From positions 124,001-188,000 of the forward strand of contig CAVSLJ010000002.1 of the NCBI GenBank assembly GCA_963728875.1: 64,000 nt of DNA. The letters are read 5' to 3'. The stretch comes from DASUPK01 sp963728875 (GTDB lineage Bacteria > Actinomycetota > Thermoleophilia > Solirubrobacterales > 70-9). Made by a program: the position numbers and the translations under genes. Shown one piece after another: positions 8,383 through 17,006 of this stretch (position 1 is the stretch's first letter; the number at the start of each line of letters is the position of its first letter). The notes under the pieces are model-generated. The model ran no database searches. It was given only the letters and a program-made list of their open reading frames with translations, and had not been told where the DNA came from.

Positions 8383-9638
8383 CCGAGCGGGTTGAAGGCG
8401 ATCCCGGTGAGGAGCTTCGGGAAGAAGTAGGTCGACTTCGGCGGCATGGTCTCGCCGGCGGCGGCTACGGCGCGCACCTGGTCGACGGGTGTGGCCCGGA
8501 GCACGAACCCGGCCTGATAGTCGCCGGAGGTGAGCTTCTTGAAGACCTCGCCGAGATGGGGCGTGTAGCCGATGCCGCGCTTTGCGGCGATGTCCTCGGT
8601 GGTCATCCCGACGACCTCCTTCAGCACGAGCTCCTCGAGGATCGCCGCGTCCAGGGTCCGGTAGGCCTCGGAGTGATCCGCGAAGACCTCGTCGAGATGG
8701 CCGGTGTCCCGCAGGCGCAGCCTGAAGCAGCGCTCGTAGTGGGCCTCCAGGAACCCGAAGACGCCGACGCCGTCGATTCCGGCGGGATCGAGGTCGGCGA
8801 CAGGGACCTGCTCGACGTCGAAGATCTTCGACACGGCGTCCCTCAGCGTCTTCTCCCTGGCGGCCGGATCGGCCGTGCGGGCCTGGAGCAGCCGGTGGGT
8901 CGGGAAGACCGTGAGTCCGGGATCCTCCAGCGAGACCAGGGCCATCAGCACGTAGTCGGCATCGCCGCCCGCGCCCACCTCGCGCTGGTAGGCGAGGGAG
9001 GTCTCGTAGCGGTGGTGCCCGTCGGCGATCAGCAGCTCGCCCGGCTCGAGCTCGGCGGCGACCGCCTCATGCACGGACGGATCGCCGATTCGCCAGACGC
9101 GATGGGTCGTGCCATCCGGGTCCGTCGCCTCTCCCCATGGGTCACCGCCCAGCGCGGGCTCGAGGTGCTGCCAGGCGTTGCCGGGATGCAGCGCGAAGAT
9201 CGGGGAGAGGTTGTGACCGGTGGCGCGCGTCAGCCGAAGCCGGTCCTCCTTCGGGCCGGGCTGGGTGCGCTCGTGTGGCCGGATGCCCTCTCCATAGGGC
9301 GCGAGCTTCACCCGGGCGAGGAAGCCGCGCCGGGTGAGCCGCGAGCCGTCGGGCGCCGTGTAGTCCTGCTCGAGCGCCCAGATCTGGGGGTCCGTGTCGC
9401 GGGTGAGGATTCCCTCCTCCGTCCATTCGGCGAGCAGCGCAGCCGAGTGCTCGTACGGGTCGCCGCCCTCGGGGTCGCGCGGCAGGTCGAGCTCGACCAC
9501 GTTGTGAGGCGAGCGGGCGACGAGCTGCTCGCGCTGCTCGTCATCGATCACGTCGTACGGGGGAGCGACGACGTCGCCGAGCGAGCCCACCTTCTCGAGG
9601 TCGTAGTGGAGCGCCTGGATTGGTCGTACCTCGGCCAC
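8379..9638 (-). CDS. DUF1015 family protein
   Basis: 419 residues. VAPPYDVIDDEQREQL at the N-terminus and the IADGHHRYETSLAYQRE motif are hallmarks of DUF1015 (previously called HPr-kinase-like), a widespread family often found near amino-acid or phosphate metabolism genes and of uncertain function. The conserved GHHRYET suggests a metal- or nucleotide-binding active site. Monocistronic here, facing the VOC gene and divergent from the HTH gene at 9728. Confidence 0.88.
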   Translation of the reverse strand: MAEVRPIQALHYDLEKVGSLGDVVAPPYDVIDDEQREQLVARSPHNVVELDLPRDPEGGDPYEHSAALLAEWTEEGILTRDTDPQIWALEQDYTAPDGSRLTRRGFLARVKLAPYGEGIRPHERTQPGPKEDRLRLTRATGHNLSPIFALHPGNAWQHLEPALGGDPWGEATDPDGTTHRVWRIGDPSVHEAVAAELEPGELLIADGHHRYETSLAYQREVGAGGDADYVLMALVSLEDPGLTVFPTHRLLQARTADPAAREKTLRDAVSKIFDVEQVPVADLDPAGIDGVGVFGFLEAHYERCFRLRLRDTGHLDEVFADHSEAYRTLDAAILEELVLKEVVGMTTEDIAAKRGIGYTPHLGEVFKKLTSGDYQAGFVLRATPVDQVRAVAAAGETMPPKSTYFFPKLLTGIAFNPLG

Positions 9639-9727
9639 GGGCGCGGAACCCTAGCCCGCCACACGGCGACACACTCTCGTCGCATTCCGCGTGCCATCCA
9701 TGAACCAGTGCCTGTTCAACTCGGGAC

Positions 9728-10390
9728 GTGGCGTACCCGGTCTACATTCGCGAGAAGGCGCGAGAGCTTCGGCGAGAGAAGCATCTCTCAATCGATGAGA
9801 TTGCAGAGCGGTTGGCGGTATCGCGGACGACCGTCTACTACTGGGTGCGGGGAATGCCGCTGGGCAGGCGCAGGCGGGACAACCCGCACCCGGGCGCACG
9901 GAGGATGCTTGCCAAGCATCGCCGAGCCAGGGAGGAAGCGTACGAGCTCGGCTATTGGGAGTTTCCCCGTCTGACGAGACACCCGACTTTCCGCGACTTC
10001 GTCGCTCTCTACATTGCCGAGGGTTACAAGCGGAATCGCAACACGGTCACGATCTGCAACTCCGACGCCGCAGTCATGCAGGTCGGCACACTGTGGATGA
10101 GGCGTTTCTCGCGTCGGAAACTCACGTTCTCCGTGCAGTTCCACGCTGACCAAGATCTCGCCGAGCTGAGGCAACATTGGGCAGCGGCGCTCAACTTCGC
10201 CCCGGGGGAACTCAAGCTCCAGCCGAAGGCCAACAGTGGACGTCTTGGAACGCGGATTTGGAGGAGCCGCTACGGGGTGATTGCCGTCCGCGCGGGCGAC
10301 ACATCGTTCCGCGCGCGGCTTCAAGGGTGGATGGACCGACTGCAGGAGGAGTGGGTGTTCGAGGCTAGACTCGCGGCGATCGGGGCGTAG
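9728..10390 (+). CDS. HTH protein with LAGLIDADG-like homing-endonuclease domain
   Basis: 220 residues. Residues about 8-40 (REKARELRREKHLSIDEIAERL...VSRTTVYYWV) form a helix-turn-helix. Residues about 95-125 (DFVALYIAEGYKRNRNTVTICNSDAA) resemble the first LAGLIDADG helix and following strand seen in HTH-fused freestanding endonucleases of actinobacteria (typical form GLYLAEG...NSDP). A second motif, if present (LQGWMDRLQEEW), is degenerate. GTG start. The TAG stop is bases 8-10 of tRNA-Pro, so the CDS overlaps the tRNA by 10 bases. Function is unknown; endonuclease activity is an inference from weak motif similarity. Confidence 0.7.
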   Translation: MAYPVYIREKARELRREKHLSIDEIAERLAVSRTTVYYWVRGMPLGRRRRDNPHPGARRMLAKHRRAREEAYELGYWEFPRLTRHPTFRDFVALYIAEGYKRNRNTVTICNSDAAVMQVGTLWMRRFSRRKLTFSVQFHADQDLAELRQHWAAALNFAPGELKLQPKANSGRLGTRIWRSRYGVIAVRAGDTSFRARLQGWMDRLQEEWVFEARLAAIGA

Positions 10391-10456
10391 CTCAGTCTGG
10401 TCAGAGCGCTCGGTTTGGGGCCGAGAGGCACGCTGGTTCGAATCCAGTCGCCCCGA
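10381..10456 (+). tRNA. tRNA-Pro (anticodon TGG)
   Basis: A full cloverleaf can be drawn: acceptor CGGGGCG pairing with CGCCCCG, D-arm GCTC...GAGC, anticodon stem CTCGG/CCGAG around loop TTTGGGG (anticodon TGG), T-arm CTGG-TTCGAAT-CCAG and discriminator A. CCA is not encoded. Its first ten bases are also the end of the upstream coding region. Confidence 0.95.
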
Positions 10457-10465
10457 CTTCTAAGT

Positions 10466-11440
10466 TCAAATCAGGCCTTCCGTCCGCAACCACTCCTCGG
10501 TCTTGCGCATCCCGGCCTCGAGGTCGAGGGCGGGCTCGTAGCCGAGCACCTCGCGGGCCCGGGCTATCGAGTAGCTCCCGCGGCGGGTGAAGTATTCGAT
10601 CGCGGCGGGCGTCGCCTCGCTGCGACGGCCTCGCACCTTCGCCGCCAGGTCCATCGCTCGCGCGACCTCGCGGACGACGCGGGTCGGCGCCGTGCGTGGC
10701 TCGGCGATCCCGAGCATCCGGCAGTAGTAGGAGACGAACTCGGCGATCGTCGGCTTCTCGATCCCGGTGAGGATGAAGACGCGGCCCTCGGCCCCGGGCG
10801 TCGTCGCCGCGCGGACGATCCCGTCGACCAGGTCGTCGACGTAGACCGGGCTGTGCAGGCCCCGGCCGCCGTCCGGAAGGATGAGCTGCTTCGACTTGAG
10901 CAGACGAACGGGCTCCGTCGTCCAGGGCCGTGATCCCGGTCCGTAGACGTCGCCGGGCCGGACGATCGTGCAGGGGATCTCGCCCTCGGCATGCGCCTCG
11001 AGCACGACCTGCTCGCTGGCGATCTTGGTGTCGACGTAGTGCACGCCGTTGGGGTGGACCGGGGTGCGCTCGTCGACCTCGCCCTGGAAGTCGAAGCCGA
11101 AGACGACGATCGAGGAGAGGTGGACGAACCGCTTCGCGCCGGCCGCGATGGCCGCGTCCAGGGCGTGCCGCGTCGCGGCCACGTTCGTCTCCCAATAGCC
11201 CTTCCGCGAGCTGTACATCCCCACCACCGCCGCGGTGTGGATGACGAGGTCGCAGCCTTCGGCGTGACCCTGCCAGTCGCCCGGGGTCGTGAGGTCGGCG
11301 GCCAGGTGCCAGTCGTCGCCGGTCTCGATCAGGTCGACGCCGCGGACCTCGCTGCCGTCAGCTCGGAAGCGCTCGACCAGAGCACGTCCGATGAAGCCCG
11401 CGGCGCCGGTCACCAGGACGCGCTCGGGCACGTCAGCCAT
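10466..11440 (-). CDS. NAD-dependent epimerase/dehydratase
   Basis: 324 residues of the extended SDR class. VLVTGAAGFIGRAL is the Rossmann glycine motif; IHTAAVVG and SSIVVFG follow. The catalytic pair occurs as YVDTK (a YxxxK variant in HYVDTKIASE), and IVRPGDVYGPG is typical of sugar-nucleotide or sterol-type (3-beta-HSD-like) dehydrogenases. The substrate is unknown. ATG at 11440 overlaps the upstream acetolactate decarboxylase stop by eight bases. Last gene of the operon fatty-acid hydroxylase-acetolactate decarboxylase-epimerase. Confidence 0.88.
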   Translation of the reverse strand: MADVPERVLVTGAAGFIGRALVERFRADGSEVRGVDLIETGDDWHLAADLTTPGDWQGHAEGCDLVIHTAAVVGMYSSRKGYWETNVAATRHALDAAIAAGAKRFVHLSSIVVFGFDFQGEVDERTPVHPNGVHYVDTKIASEQVVLEAHAEGEIPCTIVRPGDVYGPGSRPWTTEPVRLLKSKQLILPDGGRGLHSPVYVDDLVDGIVRAATTPGAEGRVFILTGIEKPTIAEFVSYYCRMLGIAEPRTAPTRVVREVARAMDLAAKVRGRRSEATPAAIEYFTRRGSYSIARAREVLGYEPALDLEAGMRKTEEWLRTEGLI

Positions 11441-12218
11441 CTTGCTCCACCCGGTCGATCGCAGCGTGCGTTGCCTTCGCGGCCTCGGGGTCGGCCAGGT
11501 CGATGCCGGGCGGAAGCTCGACGTGCAGCTCTCCCGCCGGATCGAGCTGGACGTGAGCCGTCTCGGTCCGGCTGTCGAGCACATGGCCGCCGCGCCGCCG
11601 GTCCTCGGAGATGAAGTGCAGGTGCCAGCCGGCCACCTCGATCCCCTCGGCGTACTCCGGGAAGCGGAAGCCGAGCATCGTGCCGTCGACGCCGGTCAGC
11701 TCGAAGACGTGCTGCTCGCCGACCACCACCGTCAGCGGCCGGTAGGGCGGCTCCTGCCGCGGGACCGAACGCGCCCGGACCAGGTCGAATCGCCCATCGA
11801 TCCGGACCGCGCAGGACGCCGCATCGGCGGGGATCCGCCGGTCGATCTCGGAGAGCAGCCGGTCGTGGTCCAGTGAGCCCTCGAGGTCGAACTGGATCGT
11901 CGATGCGAAGGGGACGACGACCGCGAATGGAGTGCGCTCCTCCTTCGCGACCTCTGTGATGCCGCCCTCGACGTTCGCGCGATAGAACCGCCCGTCGATG
12001 GCGATCATCTCGCCGTCGAGGTGATTCAGCGTCCCGAGTCCCAGGTCGCCATGCTCGGTGAGCTCCGCGAAGGTGACGTCGCCCTCGAACGAGCCGTCGA
12101 GCAGCGCGCCGATCGTCGACGCCTGGAAGAGGACGTGCGGATCGTGCTCGGCGTGCAGGTCGGCGCGGCGCATCGCCTCGACGTGCAGCGAGCGGATCCA
12201 GCGCTCGTCGAGGCTCAT
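11433..12218 (-). CDS. Alpha-acetolactate decarboxylase
   Basis: 261 residues, typical length. STIGALLDGSFEGDVTFAEL and HGDLGLGTLNHLDGEMI match the family core, and three metal-binding histidines occur in GWHLHFISEDRRRGGH (H199, H201, H212). The family converts 2-acetolactate to (R)-acetoin with Zn2+. There is no acetolactate synthase or butanediol dehydrogenase beside it; it lies between a membrane hydroxylase and an epimerase with 4- and 8-base overlaps, so the physiological substrate in this operon may differ. Confidence 0.9.
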   Translation of the reverse strand: MSLDERWIRSLHVEAMRRADLHAEHDPHVLFQASTIGALLDGSFEGDVTFAELTEHGDLGLGTLNHLDGEMIAIDGRFYRANVEGGITEVAKEERTPFAVVVPFASTIQFDLEGSLDHDRLLSEIDRRIPADAASCAVRIDGRFDLVRARSVPRQEPPYRPLTVVVGEQHVFELTGVDGTMLGFRFPEYAEGIEVAGWHLHFISEDRRRGGHVLDSRTETAHVQLDPAGELHVELPPGIDLADPEAAKATHAAIDRVEQDG

Positions 12219-12889
12219 CCGGTGGGATCGAGCGTGCGCGCCGTGTTCGACTTGGGCACCTCGCGCGCCTCGGGGTTGGTGCCGAGGACCCGGTCACTGA
12301 GGTTGTTGGTGATCCCGTGCCAGAAGTGCTCGTTCTTGAAGTGGTGGAGGCGGTGATTGCGCCAGACCGCCCTGTAAGCGCTCGTCCGCGGCCGGTAGGC
12401 GGTGTGGATCAGGAAGTGGGTCCACTCGTAGACGAAGACCATGAAGTAGCCGGCGATCGCTCCGCTCACCATTGCGCCGAGCGGCACCGGCCCGGCAAAC
12501 AAGGTGACGATCACCGACACCAGCCCGACGGTGAGCGGGACGGCGACGAGCATCAGGAAGGCTGCCTGCCACCAGTAGAGAAGGACCATGTCCAGGTCGT
12601 TGGGATCACCGTGGTGTGCGCGGTGCGCGCGAGCGGCGACCGTCTCGACCTGGCGGCCGCGAACCTTGACCGGCTTGGCGTGCAGCAGGTAGACGTGGAT
12701 CGCCCACTCCCCGAACGGGTAGATCGCGAGGAGGGCGGCGACGGCCACCGCGTCGCGCCAGGTCAGTTCCCCCAGGACGCCTCGGAGAATCACGAGCGCC
12801 ACGATTCCCGCCCCGATCACCCAGGGGGACTCCTTGCGCAGGAACTCCCGCCGCGCCTGCCCGAGCGAGCTGACCTCTCCGGAACGCAT
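12215..12889 (-). CDS. Sterol desaturase/fatty acid hydroxylase family membrane protein
   Basis: 224 residues with about four hydrophobic helices. The histidine clusters HVYLLH, HRAHH, HFLIH and HRLHH are the di-iron ligands of the integral-membrane fatty acid hydroxylase superfamily, which hydroxylates or desaturates lipids using O2. The ATG at 12889 is the first gene of a three-gene minus-strand operon; its stop overlaps the acetolactate decarboxylase ATG in ATGA. The actual lipid substrate (carotenoid, sterol or fatty acid) cannot be told. Confidence 0.88.
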   Translation of the reverse strand: MRSGEVSSLGQARREFLRKESPWVIGAGIVALVILRGVLGELTWRDAVAVAALLAIYPFGEWAIHVYLLHAKPVKVRGRQVETVAARAHRAHHGDPNDLDMVLLYWWQAAFLMLVAVPLTVGLVSVIVTLFAGPVPLGAMVSGAIAGYFMVFVYEWTHFLIHTAYRPRTSAYRAVWRNHRLHHFKNEHFWHGITNNLSDRVLGTNPEAREVPKSNTARTLDPTG

Positions 12890-13018
12890 CTCGATCAGGG
12901 AGCCTAGTCCGAGCGTCCTCCGGGCGGGGAGGCAACCGCGACATGGCGCGGGCCGCCCGGCTAGAGTGCCCGCCTACGCATTACTAGGTAGAGACCGCGG
13001 GGCGGAGGAATGGGGCGA

Positions 13019-15112
13019 ATGAACTTCACGGGTCGGTTGGGGAAGTCGGTTGGACGGCGGCGCCTGCCCGCCATTGCAATCGCGCTCGGGCTCCTGATCA
13101 CCCTGCCGGCGATCGCGCTCGCGCACATCGAGCGTGCCTCCTACTGGCCCGATCCCGCGCCGGACACTTCCGTCAACCCGCCCGCAGGCGGCGCGGTGCC
13201 GGCCGTGCGCCCGCTCGCCACCGCTCTGGACACGGGCCAGCCGGGCACGACGCGGGTCGTCTGCAAGGGGACCGCCGTCCCCGAGCCGACGCTCGAGAAC
13301 CTCGCCAAGCTGCGCAAGCGCCGCAAGGCCGCGCGTGCGAAGGGCCATGTCGGCCGCGCCCTGCATCTCACGCACGTGCTGAAGAAACGCAGGAAGTCGA
13401 ACGCCGCCAAGAAGAAGGCGTGGGAGCACGCCCTCGCTGCGAACCAGTCGATGCAGGCCCTCGACGCCGGCCTCGCCGACGCCGTCGCGCACGGCTTCGA
13501 GCTGCGGCCCTCGCAGCCCAGGATCCAGGTCGGCAAGCAGGAGGCCGACAGGATCCACAGCCTCAACGCCGGGCTGCTCGCCCGCTGCCAGTACGACTCG
13601 ATTCAGGCGGCCGTCACCGCGTCGCACAACAACGACCGCGTGGAGGTCATGCCGGGCATCTACACTGAGCCTGCCTCCAAGGCCGCCCCGACCAACGACC
13701 CGGCCTGCGCCGACCTGAGGGAGACCAACGACAAGGGCGAGACCGGGGCGGTCTCATACCGCTACCAGGTGGCGTGCCCGAACGATCAGAACCTGATCGC
13801 CGTGATCGGTCGCGAATCCGGGTCCAACCCGCCGCCCCAGCCCCCGGCGGAGGATCGCCACGGCATCCCCGACCTCGGCCCCTGCATCCGCTGCAACCTC
13901 CAGATCCAGGGCACCGGCGCGAGCCCCGACGACGTCATCGTCGACGCGGGCGATCCTGCGCTCGGCGATCACTCGGCGCCGGGGCCCAACCCGCCGCGCT
14001 ACGACAAGGATGTCGGCATCAGGGCGGATCGGGCCGACGGCTTCGTCCTCGACAACGTCAAGGTGCGTCACGCGAACGAGCACGACGTCTACATCACCGA
14101 GACCGATGGCTCCCACGTCGACCGGGTCAAGATGCCCTACGCGGGCGAGTACGGCCTGCTCACGTTCGTCGCCGACCATTCCCTGATCGAGAACTGCTCT
14201 GCCTGGGGCAGCGGTGACTCGGGCCTCTATCCCGGCGCCGCGGCGGACCTCGGTGACGCCGTCCCCGCCGATCAGCGTCGCTACGGCACCGAGCTGCGCG
14301 ACTGCGACAGCTTCCACAACGCCCTCGGCTACTCGGGGACCGACGGCAACGCCGTCTGGATCCACGACAACGAGTTCTATGGGAACACCCAGGGCTTCTC
14401 GACCGACGTCTTCACGGCGCCGGGTCATCCCGGCTTCCCGCAGGACTCCGACCTGATCGAGAACAACGACTTCTACTCGAACAACTTCAACGACTACCTG
14501 CCGCGCTGCACGGCCGGGCAGATGCCGGGGCCGATGGGACCCAACCAGGGATGCTCGGACTTCAGCCCGAGCGTCCCGGTGCCGGTCGGCACCGGGCTCT
14601 GGATCGCGGGCGGCAACCACAACATCGTCCGCCACAACCGCTTCTGGGACAACTGGCGCCGCGGCGTGATGCTCTACGCGGTCCCGGACCAGCTCGTCTG
14701 CGGTCCGGGCGTCGGCAGCGTCGACGCCAGCCAGCTGGCGGGTTGTGACGCGACCAGGGTCCCGCCGTCCACGTCTTACAACGACCAGTTCTACGGGAAC
14801 GTCATGGGCGTCGCTCCGGACGGCACGAAGGAGCCGAACGGGACGGACTTCTGGTGGGACGCCTTCGCGGCGAACACCGGCGACTGCTGGCACGACAACA
14901 CCGGCGTCAATGGCGACCGAGCGAGCCTGACCAGCACGCCGCCCCAGGCGCCCGTCGCCGGAGTCTCGATCCCGGGCTTCCTGCCGGAGGATTGCTCGAC
15001 CAGTCTCGGTGCCGGCGGGGCCACACAGGAGGCGGAGCTGCTCGCCTGCTTCGCGGACATCACCGCGGGCACCCACAATTGCCCCTGGTTCTCCACGCCC
15101 GCCAGGCCATGA
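13019..15112 (+). CDS. Secreted right-handed beta-helix protein
   Basis: 697 residues. There is a basic N-terminus with a signal peptide ending near IALAH, then an unusual Lys/Arg-rich segment (about residues 97-140; KLRKRRKAAR, LKKRRKSNAAKKK). The rest is rich in short N/D/G repeats such as HNRFWDNW, NNDFYSNN and DNEFYGNT, the hallmark of parallel beta-helices of the NosD/pectate-lyase type. The ATG at 13019 is preferred over 13010 because GGAGGA (13004-13009) is correctly spaced only for it. Four cysteines in ADLR/CIRCN-type contexts suggest disulfides. The ligand or substrate is unknown; polysaccharide binding is a guess. Confidence 0.82.
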   Translation: MNFTGRLGKSVGRRRLPAIAIALGLLITLPAIALAHIERASYWPDPAPDTSVNPPAGGAVPAVRPLATALDTGQPGTTRVVCKGTAVPEPTLENLAKLRKRRKAARAKGHVGRALHLTHVLKKRRKSNAAKKKAWEHALAANQSMQALDAGLADAVAHGFELRPSQPRIQVGKQEADRIHSLNAGLLARCQYDSIQAAVTASHNNDRVEVMPGIYTEPASKAAPTNDPACADLRETNDKGETGAVSYRYQVACPNDQNLIAVIGRESGSNPPPQPPAEDRHGIPDLGPCIRCNLQIQGTGASPDDVIVDAGDPALGDHSAPGPNPPRYDKDVGIRADRADGFVLDNVKVRHANEHDVYITETDGSHVDRVKMPYAGEYGLLTFVADHSLIENCSAWGSGDSGLYPGAAADLGDAVPADQRRYGTELRDCDSFHNALGYSGTDGNAVWIHDNEFYGNTQGFSTDVFTAPGHPGFPQDSDLIENNDFYSNNFNDYLPRCTAGQMPGPMGPNQGCSDFSPSVPVPVGTGLWIAGGNHNIVRHNRFWDNWRRGVMLYAVPDQLVCGPGVGSVDASQLAGCDATRVPPSTSYNDQFYGNVMGVAPDGTKEPNGTDFWWDAFAANTGDCWHDNTGVNGDRASLTSTPPQAPVAGVSIPGFLPEDCSTSLGAGGATQEAELLACFADITAGTHNCPWFSTPARP

Positions 15113-15172
15113 CCTGGCCGTGTGAGAGGGACTTCAGGCGCCCGGCCATCTTCGGTTAAAGAGCAGCGGGAG

Positions 15173-15216
15173 GGGACCGGCCCGGGGAGCCTCCCGTGGC
15201 TCCGCGCGCCGGTCCC
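15173..15216 (+). terminator. Hairpin downstream of the beta-helix gene
   Basis: GGGACCGGC at 15173-15181 pairs with GCCGGTCCC at 15208-15216, enclosing a second small inverted repeat (GGGAGCC/GGCTCC). It lies 60 bases after the stop and has no T run. Confidence 0.5.
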
Positions 15217-15374
15217 TTGCCGTTCCCGCTCGCGTACCCCTGAGTACGACTCGAAGACCGGCGGCATCATACCTAATTTTGCCCTAGACGAAAGTGATTA
15301 GGTCACTTGTCCATTTTTGAGGACCCCGCAGGCGTGGTGTGGCGGCGCCGGCCACAGGTACGCTCCCGCGTGTT

Positions 15375-15448
15375 GCCCCCGTAGCTCAGCTGGATAGAGC
15401 GCCGACCTTCTAAGTCGGATGTCGCAGGTTCGAGTCCTGCCGGGGGCG
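15375..15448 (+). tRNA. tRNA-Arg (anticodon TCT)
   Basis: Acceptor GCCCCCG/CGGGGGC, D-arm GCTC...GAGC, anticodon stem CCGAC/GTCGG with loop CTTCTAA (anticodon TCT), T-arm GCAGG-TTCGAGT-CCTGC and discriminator G. The 110 bases upstream (about 15265-15345) are noticeably AT-rich compared with the rest of the window (ATTTTGCC, ATTTTTGAGG) and probably hold the promoter. Confidence 0.95.
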
Positions 15449-15536
15449 CCTCTCGAGAATTCCGCAACTCCCTTTATGAGCGAGGGTTAGATTGCCGGAG
15501 CTTCAGGGGAAGGAACCCCGGCCGAGAGGAGAGGTC

Positions 15537-16775
15537 TTGCACGCCCACGTCGTTTCGCTTCCTATCCGGAAGATGGTCGCCATCGCCCTGATCGGCGTGG
15601 CCGCCCTGTTCGCGTTCGCCGCCTGCGCGCAGCGGGCTGACGCGAAGGCGAAGCATCGATCGACCGTGGCGAAGGGGCCGAAGGGCCTCAAGTTCTACAA
15701 GCCGCCCAAGAACATCCCGGGCCGGCACGGGACCCTGATCTGGGCGCGCAACGCGACCGGGGTGGTCAAGCTCAACGACGCCCGCTCGACGAAGCTCGTT
15801 CTCTACTCCTCACGCACTCCGCAGGGCGCCAAGGACGCGATCTCCGGATCGGTGAGCGTCCCCAAGGGCAAGCCGCCGAAGGGCGGCTGGCCGGTGATCA
15901 CCTGGGCGCACGGGACGACCGGCGTCGCGGACATCTGCGCGCCCTCGCGTGACGGCCTGGACCCGTCGGCGAACACCGGCGAGACCTACATCAACGACGA
16001 CCTGAACGCCTGGCTCCGCGCGGGCTACGCGGTGCTGCGCACCGACTACGAGGGTCTCGGGACGCCCGGCAAGCACCCCTATCTGGTCGGCACCTCCGAG
16101 GGCCGCAGCGTGGTCGACATCGTGGCGGCCGCCCGCCAGCTCGACCCCAACATCTCCAAGCGCTATCTGATCTCCGGCCATTCGCAGGGCGGTCACGCGG
16201 CGCTCTTCGCCGCCGGCCTGGCGAGCAGCTGGCAGCCGAAGCTCCGGCTGCGCGGCACGGTCGCGTTCGCGCCGGCCTCCCACATCCTCGATCAGGAGTC
16301 GCTGCTTCCCGCGCTGACCTCGCCGAGCAGCCTCACGGCGCTCGCCACGCTGATCCTCGACGGCGCTTCGACGCAGTCGAGCGCGATCAACGTCAACCAG
16401 CTGCTCTCCGACGAGGTGCTCCAGTTCTACCCGCTGCTGCAGAGCCAGTGTCTGGGGCGGCTCGGCCAGGCGGATGAGCTCGGCGGCATCGCGCCCTCCC
16501 ACCTGGAGCGCTCGGGCGCGGACCTGAGCGCCCTCAGGCCGGTCCTCGCGGCGATGAACCCGGCCGTGAAGACCTCGGCGCCGATCCTGATCCCCCAGGG
16601 TGAGTCGGACACCACCGTGTTCCCGTTCCTCACCGCCCAGCTCAAGGACGAGCTGGTGGGACTGGGAGACCAGGTCACCTACAAGACCTACCCGGGCGTC
16701 AACCACGTCGGTGTGGTCACCGCCGGCGAGGCCGACGCGCTGGCCTTCTTCCAGCAGCTGCTGCCGGGGCGCTGA
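15537..16775 (+). CDS. Exported alpha/beta hydrolase of the secretory lipase family
   Basis: 412 residues. There is a signal peptide (MVAIALIGVAALFAFAA, processing near AADAKA, or a weak FAAC lipobox), then an alpha/beta-hydrolase: WAHGTTG, nucleophile SGHSQGGHAA, acid in PQGESDTTVFP and histidine in YPGVNHVGVV. This order matches secreted LIP-type lipases/esterases. I prefer the TTG at 15537 because GAGAGGAGAGG ends a few bases before it; a TTG at 15492 would extend the N-terminus and an ATG at 15573 would shorten it. A hairpin terminator follows. Confidence 0.85.
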   Translation: MHAHVVSLPIRKMVAIALIGVAALFAFAACAQRADAKAKHRSTVAKGPKGLKFYKPPKNIPGRHGTLIWARNATGVVKLNDARSTKLVLYSSRTPQGAKDAISGSVSVPKGKPPKGGWPVITWAHGTTGVADICAPSRDGLDPSANTGETYINDDLNAWLRAGYAVLRTDYEGLGTPGKHPYLVGTSEGRSVVDIVAAARQLDPNISKRYLISGHSQGGHAALFAAGLASSWQPKLRLRGTVAFAPASHILDQESLLPALTSPSSLTALATLILDGASTQSSAINVNQLLSDEVLQFYPLLQSQCLGRLGQADELGGIAPSHLERSGADLSALRPVLAAMNPAVKTSAPILIPQGESDTTVFPFLTAQLKDELVGLGDQVTYKTYPGVNHVGVVTAGEADALAFFQQLLPGR

Positions 16776-16782
16776 GGCGGGC

Positions 16783-16807
16783 GCCGGGGCCCTTCGGTGG
16801 CCCCGGC
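16783..16807 (+). terminator. Terminator hairpin between the lipase gene and tRNA-His
   Basis: A nine-base stem GCCGGGGCC/GGCCCCGGC with loop CTTCGGT (a stable TTCG-type loop), starting 8 bases after the lipase stop codon. No T run. Confidence 0.6.
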
Positions 16808-16829
16808 TCACGCTAGATTGGGTGCACGC

Positions 16830-16903
16830 GGTGGGCGTAGCTCAGTTGGTAGAGCTCCTGGTTGTGGTCCAGGTGGTCGCCGGTTCGAGTCCGGTCGCTC
16901 ACC
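16830..16903 (+). tRNA. tRNA-His (anticodon GTG), island integration site
   Basis: Acceptor GTGGGCG/CGCTCAC with the extra 5' G at 16830 opposite C at 16903, as expected for tRNA-His. D-arm GCTC...GAGC, anticodon stem CCTGG/CCAGG around TTGTGGT (anticodon GTG), T-arm GCCGG-TTCGAGT-CCGGT. From base 16860 onward the sequence is repeated exactly at 27545-27589, marking this gene as an attachment site. Confidence 0.95.
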
Positions 16904-16904
16904 C
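16860..16904 (+). repeat. attL: 3' part of tRNA-His (45-bp direct repeat, copy 1)
   Basis: 45 bases from the last base of the 5' anticodon stem to just beyond the tRNA end are identical to 27545-27589. Flanking bases diverge immediately on both sides except for what is included. This is the usual crossover region for tyrosine recombinases that use tRNA genes. Confidence 0.9.
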
Positions 16905-16961
16905 CTAAAGGTCCTGCATCTCAGCACAGTTGGTTCGGGGTACCTATGGACCGTCTGCTAG

Positions 16962-16976
16962 CCGAGGTGCCAAAGT
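16962..16976 (+). repeat. GAGGTGCCAAA repeat near the left island end
   Basis: CCGAGGTGCCAAAGT shares 13 bases (CCGAGGTGCCAAA) with 27435-27447 at the opposite end of the island, in the same orientation. Candidate recombinase arm site or leftover of an element terminus. Confidence 0.4.
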
Positions 16977-17006
16977 CTCAAGAGTCCTTTGGCGGGTCCA
17001 GCCGCG

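Noticed and set aside
16904..17006. Search for an integrase or excisionase at the left island edge
   Set aside because: Only short Arg-rich shadow frames exist here; nothing resembles a recombinase.
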